From Dillenia suffruticosa (Eukaryota; Streptophyta; Magnoliopsida; Dilleniales; Dilleniaceae), in contig JAVTVX010000012.1 of the NCBI GenBank assembly GCA_033439265.1, positions 30,140,761-30,204,760 of the forward strand: DNA of 64,000 nt, given 5' to 3'. Shown here in pieces: positions 11,770-22,089 of this stretch. Numbering within the stretch: the stretch's first letter is position 1; each line of letters begins with the position of its first letter. The notes beneath the pieces are model-generated. The model was not told the origin of the DNA and did not search any database. It saw nothing but the letters and a program-made list of their open reading frames with translations. The position numbers and the translations under genes are program-made.

Positions 11770-13266
11770 AATGATCACCTAGAATAGAGGAAAGCAATGA
11801 AAGAAGAGTTAGATACTCTCACAAAAAATAAGACTTGGGAAATAACGACTCTCCCAAGAGGAAAAAAAGTAATAGGATGTAAATGGGTTTATAAGATCAA
11901 ATATAAAAGTGACGGTTCAATTGATCGCTATAAGGCTAGACTTGTAGCTAAAGGGTTTTTCCAGACTTACGGAGTAGATTATACAGAGACCTTTGCACCT
12001 GTAGCAAAAATAAACACTATAAGGGTTCTTTTGTCTCTTGTCACCAATAGGAGTTTGTCAATGTACCAGATAGACGTAAAAAATGTCTTCTTACAAGGGG
12101 AGTTAGAAGAGGAGGTCTACATGAATCTATCTCAATGGCTTAATCAAAGTCACGAAGGACAAGTGTGCAGACTAAAGAAAGCTATCTACAGTTTCAAACA
12201 ATTTCCTCGAGCCTGGTATGCAAAACTAAGCTCTGCGCTTCTCAGTTACAACTTTAAAAAATACAATAGTGATTCCTCCTTATTTACTAAATTTGATAAT
12301 GAAAGAATCACTATTGTGTTTATATATGTTGATGATATCATTGTTACTGGAAGTGATATGAGTCAAATTGATCAAATTAAAAATTTCCTTAAATCTCGTT
12401 TTGAAGTTAAAGATTTAGGACTACTAAAGTACTTTTTAGGAATAGAACTTGCCTACTCTCATAAAGGGCTTGTCCTATCCCAAAGAAAGTATACTCTTGA
12501 TCTTTTGCAAGAGATAGGTAAATTGGGAGTAAAACCAGCGATTAGCCCTATCTCAACCTCTAATGAAGAAAATGATGCTGATCAACTTTTCACAAATATA
12601 CAAAGATACCAGAGATTCGTTGGGAAGTTCATTTACCTAACTATCACCAAACCCGACATTGCATATGTTATGAGTCAAATCAGTCGGTACATGCATGCTT
12701 CTAAAGTGTGTCATTGGAAGGCAGCTGAAAGGATTCTTAGGTATCTTAAAGGATCTCCCGGGAAAGGAATCTGCAAGAAGAATAATCAAAATTCAGAAAT
12801 TGTGGGTTATTGTGATGTGGATTGGGCCGAAGATTCAATGGATAGAAAATCCACCACAGGTTATTGCATATTTGTTGGTGGGAATCTCGTATCTTAGAAG
12901 AGTAAGAAACAATCTATAATTTCAAGATCAAGTGCAGAATCTGAGTATGGAGCCATGGCAGTAGCAACTAACGAGATTATTTGGCTAAAAGCTCTAGTTG
13001 AAGAATTAGGATTTCTGGTCACTTCCCCTATCAAACTCTTTTGCGACAATCAATCTGCTATTCATATTGTTTCTAATCCCGTCTTTCATGAGAGAACAAA
13101 ACGTATTGAAGTGGATTGTCATTTCGTTCGCCAAAAGATTAAAGACAAGACTATAGTCACTCCTCACGTGAAGAGTAATGAGCAGTTTGCTGATATTTTT
13201 ATCAAGAGAACTACGGCAAGTCACATGCAAAATATTCTCAGCAAGTTATACTCCATAGATATCTAT
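11770..13266 (+). pseudogene. Copia reverse transcriptase-RNase H, single in-frame stop
   Basis: The RT frame (ATG at 11797, 366 codons) has the copia landmarks KWVYKIKYKSDGSIDRYKAR, ..YTETFAPVAK.., the catalytic YVDDIIVTG at residues 177-185, and ..LKYFLGIEL... A TAG at 12895 replaces the tryptophan of the usual (V/I)SWKSKKQ block. Downstream the frame stays open from about 12898 to 13317 with RNase H motifs SSAESEYGAMA and FCDNQSAIHI. The single stop suggests a younger decay state than gag-integrase, but the protein is broken. Confidence 0.9.
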
Positions 13267-13286
13267 TCGTCAAACTTGAGGGGGAG

Positions 13287-13890
13287 TGTTAAAATAAATT
13301 CAAATGACAATATTGATTGATTTAGTCAATTATTATGATTAATTTAATCAATAATTATAATTGATCTGATCAATTATCAATCATTTAACCATAATAATTG
13401 ATTTAATCAATTATTATGATTGAACTAATCATTACAATCAAATTGGTCATTTATATATATTTGGTTGGTTTAATCAATTATTAAGATTAATTTACTCAAT
13501 CATTATATATTTAATTGATTTTTTTAATTATTGATTTCTTCGATCATTATAAATTTAGAAAATTGACTTTATTTTCTTTTTTACCAATTTTATTGTGATT
13601 TTTTTCATTTTCTTTAATGGTTAGTTTTTTGTATAAATAGGACCCCTCTCCACACTTTGTAATTAAGTAAGGAGAGACAATCTTCTCTCTTACAATTAGC
13701 TTTCTCTCTTCTCTTGTAATATTTTTTAATAATCAATATTATTTTCTTAATTTTTTCTTCTTCTTTTTTGTATTCTTGACATTATATTCTTAATTTTATT
13801 TTGATATAATTCTCCTACGTAAAAGTGATTATAGATTATACGTCTAAAAATACACGAGAAGTCTAATACCGAGATTAAACTTTTCCTACA
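13287..13890 (+). repeat. 3' LTR of the copia element
   Basis: 604 bp, homologous to 8547-9128 with point changes and small indels, mostly within the ATTATTGATT-rich block. It ends CTACA directly before the GTAAT duplication. Confidence 0.9.
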
Positions 13891-14002
13891 GTAATCACCA
13901 TCGGAGGTAATTTTACCCACCACAAATAATTTCATCTTCCTGCCTTGTGCTCGATAACTTCGATTTTTTATAAAACTGACTTAGAAGATCACGAGCAACA
14001 AA

Positions 14003-14400
14003 ATGATGGTCATTGTTGTCACCAAGACATACTAGTTTGCTCTGGAAGTGACTCACGAACCTGTGCTAGAAATCAAACAAAATACCGCGCGAGTCCTAGG
14101 CGTGCCTGTGGCTTCACAAACTCTAGTAAAATGGGGATGGGAGTTAATTAATGGCCTTGATATGGAAGACTATCCTATAGCTACGGGAGGCACAAAAATC
14201 AATCTCACAGTCGATCCCATACCTCAAAATCTAAGCAAAATGCAAATTACTGTCAAGTTTTCAGCCAAAAGGATCACTATAGAGGTTGACAGAACAGAGA
14301 CAGTGCGAGGCCTTAAAGGAGAAAATACACATCATAGATGGCACTCCAATGGAAAGTATGCCACTACTTTTTTTCTGGCATAGAAATGGAAGATTTCTGC
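14003..14400 (+). pseudogene. Ubiquitin-like domain pseudogene, copy 0
   Basis: The frame from ATG at 14003 reads M-x-VxVTKTY, a TAG stop, then FA.EVTHEPVLEIKQ.., ..VASQTLVKWGWELINGLDMEDY, then MQITVKFSAKRITIEVDRTETV. After a one-base insertion it reads LKEKIHI.DGTP and (from copy B) LLFSG.EMEDF. The last blocks match the ubiquitin fold pattern (TVxxLKxKIxxxxGxPxxxxxLxFxGxxxED), and the first half has the same strand-helix wording, so two Ubl domains in tandem are likely. The TAG stop and the extra G (within CTTAAAGGAGAAAA) occur in all three copies, so the gene was already broken before triplication. The 5' flank is separated by the copia insertion at 8547-13890. Confidence 0.65.
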
Positions 14401-14499
14401 AATTTGGGTTAGATCTTAGAGATAAAAAAGAAAAAGGTTATTTTTGGAGAAGAAGAAGATAGTGAAAGTAAAATTGGTTTCTTTTTTTTTTTTTAATTT

Positions 14500-15480
14500 G
14501 GATTAATCGGATTCAAGTTTGACTAAAGTTAATATTTGAGAAATAGAAATACGATTACAAAAGAGAAAATTGAAATATAGTGCCAATTTTGATTCTAGGG
14601 GTAAGATTCTGTGTAACTTTTGAAAATTTTTACCCTCGAATCATGTTGTTAGTGTTTTACCCGATGAAGGAGCAAAAACAACACCTCTATGATTAATTCA
14701 GTTAAAGTATACTTTCACGAGTAATTACATGAAATTACCCTCTCTAATTTTTGGTGTCAATTTTTTTTGGTGAAGTAATTACATTAAAGTAATTACATTT
14801 TCAAGGGAATTAAATTATCATGCCAATGAATCATAATTTAATTGGCACCGTCTTTCCTTTTCATATAAAAAATTTTGATTTTGGAATTTTCTTTGTAACA
14901 AAATAAAAACAATAATAAAAATGAACTTGAGCAAATTCAAAGGCCCAGCAGACACGTAAGATGGGTCCCAGCAAAAGAACAGAGTGGAACACGTGGAATA
15001 ACACGCGTAATCCCACCTTGTTTTCAACAAAAGACCAAATCAAAGTCACGTGAAACAGATGCACTAAACCTCCGAATCCTGGATTTTTGCACCATCAATT
15101 AAGTTTTCAACAATAAAATTTAGGAGTCCGCGAAAGGCATACTCTAACGTTGTTCACGTGGGCACGTTTTAGTCCAATAAATGATTTTTTTTTTTTTTTT
15201 GTATCTTGAACTTAATCTACCATCTAATATTTAAAATTTCATTATAATTAATCCAAATCGATTCAATTAAAAATCCTCTTTAAAAGTAGGGCTCCTTCAA
15301 GGTAATTTATTTTATTTTTAAAACTCAAATTCAATATTTCTAATTCAAGATTAAGATAGATTTATCTACCAAACCAAATGATCATCGGTTTAGTCCATTA
15401 AATGATGCAATCAAATTGACGCGTGCCAACCACTAGGATCTTTCCGTCCGTGTCCGTGCCCGTGGCTTCTCTTACTAACC
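14500..15480. other. Intergenic stretch with upstream region of the 15.6-kb small gene
   Basis: No coding frame is supported. CACGTG (G-box) sequences occur near 15047 and 15154, and the stretch from 15440 is GC-richer (CCGTCCGTGTCCGTGCCCGTGG). These lie upstream of the small ORF at 15577 and may belong to its promoter. That is inference only. Confidence 0.4.
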
Positions 15481-15486
15481 CCTCAT

Positions 15487-15495
15487 TATATATAT
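15487..15495 (+). promoter_or_regulatory. TATA box for the small ORF at 15577
   Basis: TATATATAT follows GC-rich sequence and lies 90 nt before the ATG at 15577. This spacing matches that of the TATAAATA boxes 91 nt before the ATGs of the duplicated genes at 26783 and 48683. It also makes the ATG at 15502 (only 15 nt away) an unlikely start. Confidence 0.55.
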
Positions 15496-15576
15496 CAACC
15501 AATGTCGCAAAAGAATCCTCGTCTTCTCAAAATCTTAGTCATTAGGTGCTGCAAATTTTTATCATATACACAAAAC

Positions 15577-15828
15577 ATGACTGAGAATTTGAGGCACATG
15601 CACAAGTTAGGTGAAGTAGCACCAACCCTTTTGAAGCCTCGTCAAAAGTCTTCACGTCGTCCCAAATTGGATACGATTCTTGAAGAAGGCTCATCGGAGA
15701 GATTGGACTATATCCAGAGAAACATGTTTTTGCTTCTTCCGGTGCTAATATCTTTCCTATCTTATTTGATGTTGTATGCTTACTCTCGATTTGGGCAAGA
15801 AATGAAATTTTCGTTAGAGAGGTTGTGA
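15577..15828 (+). CDS. Small protein with LDTILEE motif and one C-terminal membrane segment
   Basis: 83 codons starting MTENLRHM. The longer frame from 15502 would begin almost on top of the TATA box, so I prefer 15577. Residues 13-16 read EVAP, 20-30 are basic (KPRQKSSRRPK) and 31-37 read LDTILEE. Residues about 50-70 (MFLLLPVLISFLSYLMLYAYS) form one hydrophobic helix long enough to span a membrane, with basic or amide residues before it. The EVAP..basic..LDxIxEE layout resembles the 82-codon protein at 32131-32379 and, more loosely, the 26783 gene. I do not recognise a named family. Downstream an AATAAA-type signal (AAATAAATG near 15928) could end the transcript. It might be a non-coding chance frame, but promoter, start context and motif agree. 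Confidence 0.55.
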   Translation: MTENLRHMHKLGEVAPTLLKPRQKSSRRPKLDTILEEGSSERLDYIQRNMFLLLPVLISFLSYLMLYAYSRFGQEMKFSLERL

Positions 15829-16702
15829 TGGGAGATTTGTGTGTGTATTTTAAGGGATTGGATATTTCAATTAAGTTTAAATGATACGATACACATTATA
15901 AATGGTCAAAAGTGATGAAGCTTTGTAAATAAATGTTCAAGAAAATTTTGATCGGTGTATGATGTCAACTAGTAATATCGATTTACCTGTTTTCATTTTG
16001 GGAGCGTACAAAAAACTAATAAAAAATCCATAATTTCTCTCACAAACCTCATCACCGACTTGCTGTCATGCATGATGGCGGAGAGCCAGAGAGAGGGTTC
16101 CGATCAGGGAACTAGAGCATGAGGGGGGAGAGAGCATTTTTAATGTAGAAAGTGATGTACTTTGCGGCTTTGTTAAGACAAACGAAAGGAAAACAATTTA
16201 ATCAATCGAGGATACTTAGTAAATTGAATTATTCAATCCTAAATTTCATCAAAAAAATAAAAATATAAAGAATACTCAACAACTACTATCGAATGTATGT
16301 AACCACGAATGGATTGAATTTCTATGTTTCTTTATCTTCGATTAATCATCAATAGCTCCAATAGTTATGTTTAATTGATAAAATTTAAATAAACACCATA
16401 AAAAATTGAGAATTTTGAAATTAAACTTTAATTTAGTTAAAAATAATTTAAGGATTGAATATGGAGTCCTAACATTTTTACTGTTTTAATTTAATTCTTT
16501 GTTGAGTAATAAATGTACATTTAGTTATAATTTTATTTTTATAATATAAATATATTAAATTAATCATGTGACATCCATATTTAGATGCCAAGTCAGCATC
16601 GATTTGAATAAATTTTGATGATGATTAAGAGTAATAAAATTTAATTTTTTATAATTAATTAAAATTAGAAAAAAATTAAAAAAAATTATTAAAATTGAAT
16701 TA
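15829..16702. other. Intergenic, AT-rich; nothing recognised
   Basis: It contains the probable 3' end of the 15.6-kb gene. A GA-rich patch at 16075-16130 and long AT-rich sequence from 16380 onward follow. No frame or repeat partner was found. Confidence 0.4.
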
Positions 16703-17993
16703 TGTACAGGGAAGTCGCTTTAATCATATAGCATAAGTCGACCTATGGGTATGAATGAGAGAAAATTAGCTAAGTACAAATAATCAAGTCGATCCAAAAA
16801 TAGACACAAGACGACTTAAGAAGATCATGTCTCAAAAATCAGTGTCTGCACACATTCAGGGCGACCCAACCTTAAGTATAAGACGACATGCGAAAAACAA
16901 GTCTCATAAGTTTAAGTCTGCACAATACATAAGGCGACCCAAACTCAAGCATAAAACAACTTGAGGAAAATAAGTCTCAAAAATCTAAGTCTAAAGCTAC
17001 CCAACTATAAATACAAGATGTCCTTACCATTGAAATCATAAAAGACAAGTCGACTCAATGAAATAAGCAAGACAACCTGACAATGAAAGGTCACAGAAAT
17101 CTTACATGACTCAGTTTCTCCAAGGCGACCCAACTAAGATTTCCATATAAGCAAGTCGTCTTATTCAAGTTACAAGTCGCTTTACAAATTAAAATTCAAT
17201 GTTGAGACAACTTAATGTTTTTATATGGTCCTCTTGTCTCTCACATTTGATTTATTCACAAGTAGATTTGAGCAAAGTACAAACCAATCCAAAATTTCAA
17301 AAAAAAACCCAAGTCTGCTTGAAACCTAAAGAGATCGACTTGATATGTCTAACGTCTATATATTCAGAAAAGCTGTATCAAATTAACTAAACTGTTCATC
17401 TACCTCACCAACCATTGCGATGCATTCAATGGACTCCAACGGTTGAATCTTTTTCTCCGACTACAACTACAACTCAGTAATGAAGAAGAATGGCATCTTT
17501 GAGTGTGATTTGCACAACATCTTGAACACCACTCTGTTTTTCATTCGTGTATTGCTGTGAACATTTTTTGAAAAAGCAAAATTGTTGTATGCTTGTTAAT
17601 TTTACTATCTATTTGTTGTAAAAAGATAAGAATAGTTGTATTTTTGATTTATGGTCTTAAGTGTTGACAAGAGATAGAGAGTAACTAGTCCGAAGTTTTC
17701 TTGCTCTTGTTAACAGCAAGTAAAAGTATTTGAAAACACTTGTATGATTTGCTTGCACCTTGAATAGCTAGTGTGTAACGTTATAAAATAGTGGATTTAA
17801 AAATTCAGATAAAATCCGAGAGTTGATATATATCAAAAATGTAGAACCACTATAAATTGCGTGTCTATCTCTTTTATCCCTCTTCTCGATTGAACAGTTT
17901 TTGATAAGCCGTTTTTAATCATTCAAAAATTAACCAAAAATAGTTTAATAACCTATTCACCCCCTCTAAATCATTATTTTTAGTGTCTACACA
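16703..17993 (+). mobile_element. Probable solo LTR or LTR-like insertion
   Basis: The stretch begins TGTACAGGG and ends ..CACCCCCTCTAAATC..GTGTCTACACA. The CACCCCCTCTA wording close to a CA end is typical of many copia LTR 3' ends. Its right edge interrupts a reverse-strand copia protease reading at 17994, which supports insertion. No 5-bp duplication could be matched (AATTA versus TACCA), so the left edge is uncertain. It contains degenerate ~65-bp repeats at 16720-17180. Confidence 0.4.
16720..17180. repeat. Degenerate ~65-bp tandem repeats with GGCGACCCAA / GACGACTTGAG words
   Basis: Successive units contain GGCGACCCAA, AAGxATAAxACGACTT and AAGTCTCA(A/T)AA in the same order at about 16800, 16860, 16925 and 16985, then decay. 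Later scattered AAGTCG words continue to 17200. Confidence 0.55.
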
Positions 17994-18091
17994 TACCATC
18001 AATCAAAAGATTTTCCTATTACTGTCATATTACATTTTGTAACTATGCTAATGTTGAATTCTGCAATCATGACAATAATTTCTATAGTGCA
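17994..18091 (-). pseudogene. Copia protease start, left part of a split gag-protease remnant
   Basis: Read on the minus strand, this continues the gag-protease frame from 25026 across the 18092-25025 insertion. It gives ..MTVIGKSFD, a TGA in place of W, then WY, where active relatives would enter WWYDSGA. The reading is then cut at 17994 by the LTR-like insertion on its left. It is too short to be identified alone; continuity with 25026-25920 is the main evidence. Confidence 0.5.
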
Positions 18092-18541
18092 TATTGGTTT
18101 TAATATTGCCCATCGTGGGGCATTTGAGGGGTTATGGGATAACTTCCCATAACTCCCATTTTGATTTAATAACCTCTCCCCAAGTAACCTATTGAATGTA
18201 AAAAAAAAAAATACAAACAAAAACAGAATGTTGTTCTTGATGTTCTTGCTGAAGAGAGAAAAATATAGAATGAGGGAATGAGAAATTTTCGTGAAGGAAA
18301 ATTTCCCCGTCGCTAAAATCACCGGATTGAGGGTTGCGGCGTTGTGACACTGTGGTGGTGATTCAACCAACCTTGTGATCACCATCCCGACCGCGAAATC
18401 GGATCGAGGGACGTTCGATTGATCTTTTGGAGCCTCTACACATTCGAGGTATTTATACCCTATATCCGATCTATATTTGTTTTTTCAAAAATTGTTCGAA
18501 TGCTTCCGCTGCATGTGAATCGAATCAATTAAATTCCAACA
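18092..18541 (+). repeat. 5' LTR of the 6.9-kb element
   Basis: 450 bp. It differs from 24576-25025 only near positions 18486-18488 (two changes) and at 18515 or its neighbour (one change). The mid-part contains a hairpin-like GGGTTATGGGATAACTTCCC.. and A12. Minus-strand open frames here are shadows. Confidence 0.9.
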
Positions 18542-18554
18542 TTGGTATCAGAGC
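18542..18554 (+). other. Primer-binding site, tRNA-iMet type
   Basis: TTGGTATCAGAGC directly follows the LTR end. It matches the usual complement of the 3' end of plant initiator methionine tRNA. Confidence 0.9.
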
Positions 18555-19079
18555 ATACGTTGGATTAGGAAAAATAAATTTTTCGGATTTAATTTTTCGA
18601 GTATAAAAATATAGGGTATAAAATTTGGGGTTCGGATCACGGATGAGTTTCGTAAATCTGAAAACACCACTGTGTTACCCATGATCTGTAGAACACGAAA
18701 ACAATTTTTTCATAATTTTCTGAGCACGATCAGGCGAAGAAAATTCCGGTTGAAAGTTTCGGCCGTGAATAGTGACCGAACCACTCAACCCCAGATTTGT
18801 CGAGTTTTAGGGCAAATCAATGCATGAAAATTATAGATCTGTATTCCTCGATTCATGCTCTTCGATTTGATATATATATTGAGTATTATTGTGGCCGGAA
18901 ATTGAGGTTTCAAAATTGGCCGCGGAGGGCCAAAATTTTGAATCCAAAATACGTCGAGATTAGGGCTCGATTATTCCAAAAATCGAGTCAAGGATATTTG
19001 GAATAAATGGAATAAGAGATTTCATAAAAAATCCGGCGAAAATAGATCCCAAAAATATGTTTTTTTGGATACCGGGTCG

Positions 19080-19570
19080 AAAGACCCGGACACATAAATT
19101 TTCGGGTGAAGACGAAGAGGTCTGACCCGGGCGCGTGCAGCGCACGCGCCGTAAGGCGCGTCTAGCGCCTTGGAGATGGCGCGTGTTCTTCACGCGCTAA
19201 AGAGGAGCGTGAACGGGATTTTCGGGTCGGATCTCAACCCGTTGACCGGGCGGTCGGGTCAAACCATGACCCGTTGACGGGGCGGTCGGGTCAAACCATG
19301 ACCCGTTGACCGACCCGGTCCAGACCCGGCTCGACACGGCTCGGCGCGTGAAGGCGCGTGAGCCTGGCGCCGAGACTGGGCGCGAGTGAGCCAAGCCACT
19401 CTTGGCGCGTGGAAGCGCGTGTAACGCGCGCCGCGACTGGGCGCGCGTGAGCCGAGTCGCGCCAGGCGCGTGGCAGCGCGTGTGAGGCCTGCCGCGAGTC
19501 TGGCGCGTGCTGGCGGCTCGTGGCGGCTCGTGGCGGCACGTGGCAGCGTGTGGAACCTCCCGGCGGCAAG
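19080..19570. repeat. GC-rich leader with 37-bp and ~62-bp tandem repeats
   Basis: In an AT-rich window this half-kilobase is strikingly GC-rich. CGGTCGGGTCAAACCATGAC recurs at about 19251 and 19288 (37-bp spacing), followed by CCGTTGAC. From 19340 a ~62-bp unit recurs with the words GACTGGGCGCG, GTGAGCC, GGCGCGTGG and AGCGCGTGT. It lies within the element's untranslated leader. The minus-strand open frames of up to 107 codons across it are composition artefacts. Confidence 0.75.
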
Positions 19571-19579
19571 TTCGGTCGT

Positions 19580-20940
19580 CAAGAATTGAAATTTTTCATT
19601 TTTTTAAGGTTCCTACTTCCATAAGAGTGATTTTTTTTGTGGGTTTTTGTGTACGGAATCCCAATCCGAATGGTAAGATGCAATCCCGGATTGTGGTGTA
19701 TGGTGTCTGTTGATTCATACGCTCGTTTTGGGATTTGTATTCGAATTATTTGGGTCATGTTGATTCGAAGAGTGCACAAAATGTGAAAATAAGTATCACA
19801 AGTCACGAATATCTATTTGACTGTTTTTAAAATTGTCGTATTAGATCTTTGCAAGGAAGATAAAATTGAATGGTGATAATTACTTGATTTTCACCGGTAG
19901 ATTCAATTTATCCTCGAGGAGTAATATCTAATTAAAATCCTGAGGCATGAGATAGTGGACTTTGGGGAAGGTACCACACCTCAGACAGACGAGATTAGGG
20001 GACATCACGTGCATGGAAGAGGAATAATGGCCGAGTTTGAGCAATTCTCTTGAGTAGCATGCGTGATGATATGATCTCAGTTTATAAGCAATATCCTATA
20101 GTTTTATCGGTTAGGTTCACCCTATAAAGAGTATTGTGGTGCTCTTACAGATCCTGAGATAAGGATACTGACTTATAAGTGTAATAACTTATAACAAAAG
20201 GATTGATCATACGATGATGTAACATTCGATAAAAATGTCGAGTATGGTCGTAGAGTTGGGGAATGTGACCGAGCCCATTTCGGATATGTTTTCTTGTGCT
20301 GGATGCGATCTAGTTCTTTACCTGATTCGTGAGAAATCATGAAAGTCTATTTCACATACGATGAAAGTATTCGTACTTTCACTAATGTGACTAGGCACAG
20401 TGGACTCGAGTGGGAGTAACTAGAGGCGAGTAGGCCATACTTGGGTCATGCTTATGCGGAGGAGTCGAGCAAGGACTCCTGTGGGACTCGAGATTTAGGT
20501 AAGAAGAAAACAACCGAGAAAACCGATGATATTAATGCGCAGCGAGAAAGAGTTGAATTTGACCAAGGTATAGTGTTACCTATAATAGATTTGGTCATTT
20601 CGCTCGTGAGTGCGACGAGTGAAAATTAACTCTTTCTTCTTTACGTAGTTTGAATAACTCTCTGTTTTCTCTCCTTCGTGGATTATGAACACGGGAGCAA
20701 CCGACTACGTAGCTCGAGATAGGAGCGTGCTTATGTAGTTCCGCTCAGTGAGTCCTCGAGAAGGAGGATTTACATACTGAAACGGAGCGTTTGTCGACAT
20801 CAGAGGAATTAGCACTTGCAACTTGGAGTTGCAAAGTTGCTAAACTCTGTACGTCATTTGCGTTTTGGATATTCGACGGAACTTGATTTCAGTTTAGGAT
20901 ATGCTCTATTAATTTGGAGATTTTATAATTTTCAATTTAT
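19580..20940 (+). other. Decayed 5' interior of the 6.9-kb element (gag region expected, not recognised)
   Basis: Element order places gag here, but no zinc knuckle, UBN-type wording or long frame is seen. Words such as ACTCGAG and GGACTC recur. The 20441-20629 frame has no recognisable motif. Confidence 0.45.
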
Positions 20941-20949
20941 TACGACAAT

Positions 20950-21790
20950 ACTTTGATTGGTTTTATACTGGTCCGTGAGGGACTATATGCACTCGAAGTG
21001 ATTACTTTCAATGGTATTTCTTGTTATCCTCTTAGTGTGAGAGAGGATAAACCGGTTAGCAGTGAGTGGTCTGTAAAGCCCGCTAACCAGTCTTGCTTGA
21101 ATGACAAACTTATAAGAAAACCATTCGACAATGCAATCAAGGCTGGGACTCTATTGCAGTCGGATCATTCTGACATCTATGGTCTTATGAATGTGAGAAC
21201 CTGAGATGGTGTTGGGTACTCTAATACGTTCATAGACAATTACATGCGTTTTGGTTACGTTGATCCGATCTCGTACAAGTCTGAGACATTGAGATGCTTC
21301 AGGAGGTTTACTAACGAAATTGAGAATCAATAAGACTTGAACGTGGAGACTCTCATAACCGAACGAGAGCGCGAGTATTTGTCTGAAGAACTTTCTTTTA
21401 AAAAGGACATTGCGAGAAACTGACTATTCCTTGCTACTCAGTGGAGTAGAGTAGCTGTGAGAGAGGAATATGACTTTGTTTGAGACGATGAGGTCGATGA
21501 TGACGCAAGCCAATTGACTCGTTTCCCATTGGGGAAATATGTTATTGGTTGCAGCCTACGTCCTCAATCGTGTTCTATAAAAGTCCGCGGTCAGTACTCC
21601 ATATGAGCTTTGGACAAGGAGGCAGTCTTGACCTTAGCCATTTGAGATTATGGGGTTGTGTCGCGTATGTTCACTATTTTTCGCATTTACACGGTGAGTT
21701 AGGCCTGCGAGAAAAAGGATGTATTTCTATGAGATACTCAGAACACACCAGGGGATTGTATCTAATGAACATACAGATGACACCCTAAAC
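20950..21790 (+). pseudogene. Copia pre-integrase/integrase remnant
   Basis: The first frame ends ..CLNDKLIRKPFDNAIKAGTLLQSDHSDIYGLMNVRT, with HSDIYG giving the first catalytic aspartate. Broken frames then read ..FIDNY.RFGYV.. and ..KSETLRCFRRFTNE.., and the second open piece (21549-21788) reads LSHLRLWGCVAYVHYFSH..GCISMRYSEHTRG. These are copia integrase and integrase C-terminal landmarks. The D-D-E site is not intact and several stops and frameshifts are present. Confidence 0.8.
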
Positions 21791-22089
21791 TCTATGAGCT
21801 ATGAAAGCAATTGGGACTTTACCTTCTATGAGATGGATAAGCCTAGTGGCTGGCTAATCCCAGTGGCAGGACTCAAGAATCCATTATGGATCTAGGTCCG
21901 AGTGGGAGCGATTCATCTAAAGGTTAAAAAGGTTTCCCCTCCTCTTAAGAGTAGTCGAGGACGCGTACCTAACCGTCGCTTCCCGATTGAGGGAGAGGCT
22001 CTCAGTGTGACTCTTGAGGATTACGAGAAATCTTTTAACTGTCCAAGAGGTTCTTAGGGGTTCTGTGAAGAGCCATTAATTAAAGGCCA

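Larger units (their letters stand above)
8547..13890 (+). mobile_element. Complete Ty1/copia retrotransposon with 5-bp target duplication
   Basis: LTRs lie at 8547-9128 and 13287-13890, both beginning TGTTAAAATAAATTC and ending TTTTCCTACA. They are flanked by GTAAT at 8542-8546 and 13891-13895. The primer site TGGTATCAGAG (tRNA-iMet type) follows the first LTR, and the polypurine tract TTGAGGGGGAG precedes the second. The order gag, protease, integrase, reverse transcriptase, RNase H is that of the copia superfamily. Stops occur in gag, in the protease-integrase part and between RT and RNase H, so this copy is inactive. It sits inside copy 0 of the Ubl-bearing segment. The corresponding uninterrupted sequence is seen at 29140-29160 and 52727-52745. 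Confidence 0.95.

Noticed and set aside
15502..15576. Upstream ATG giving a 108-codon version of the 15.6-kb ORF
   Set aside because: It begins only 15 nt after the TATA box, too close for a transcript start. The ATG at 15577 has spacing like the other small genes and gives an 83-codon protein similar in size to the 82-codon relatives.
19197..19582. Minus-strand frames of 65-107 codons rich in Arg, Ala and Pro
   Set aside because: They overlap each other in several frames across a GC-rich tandem repeat inside a retroelement leader. The open frames follow from base composition.
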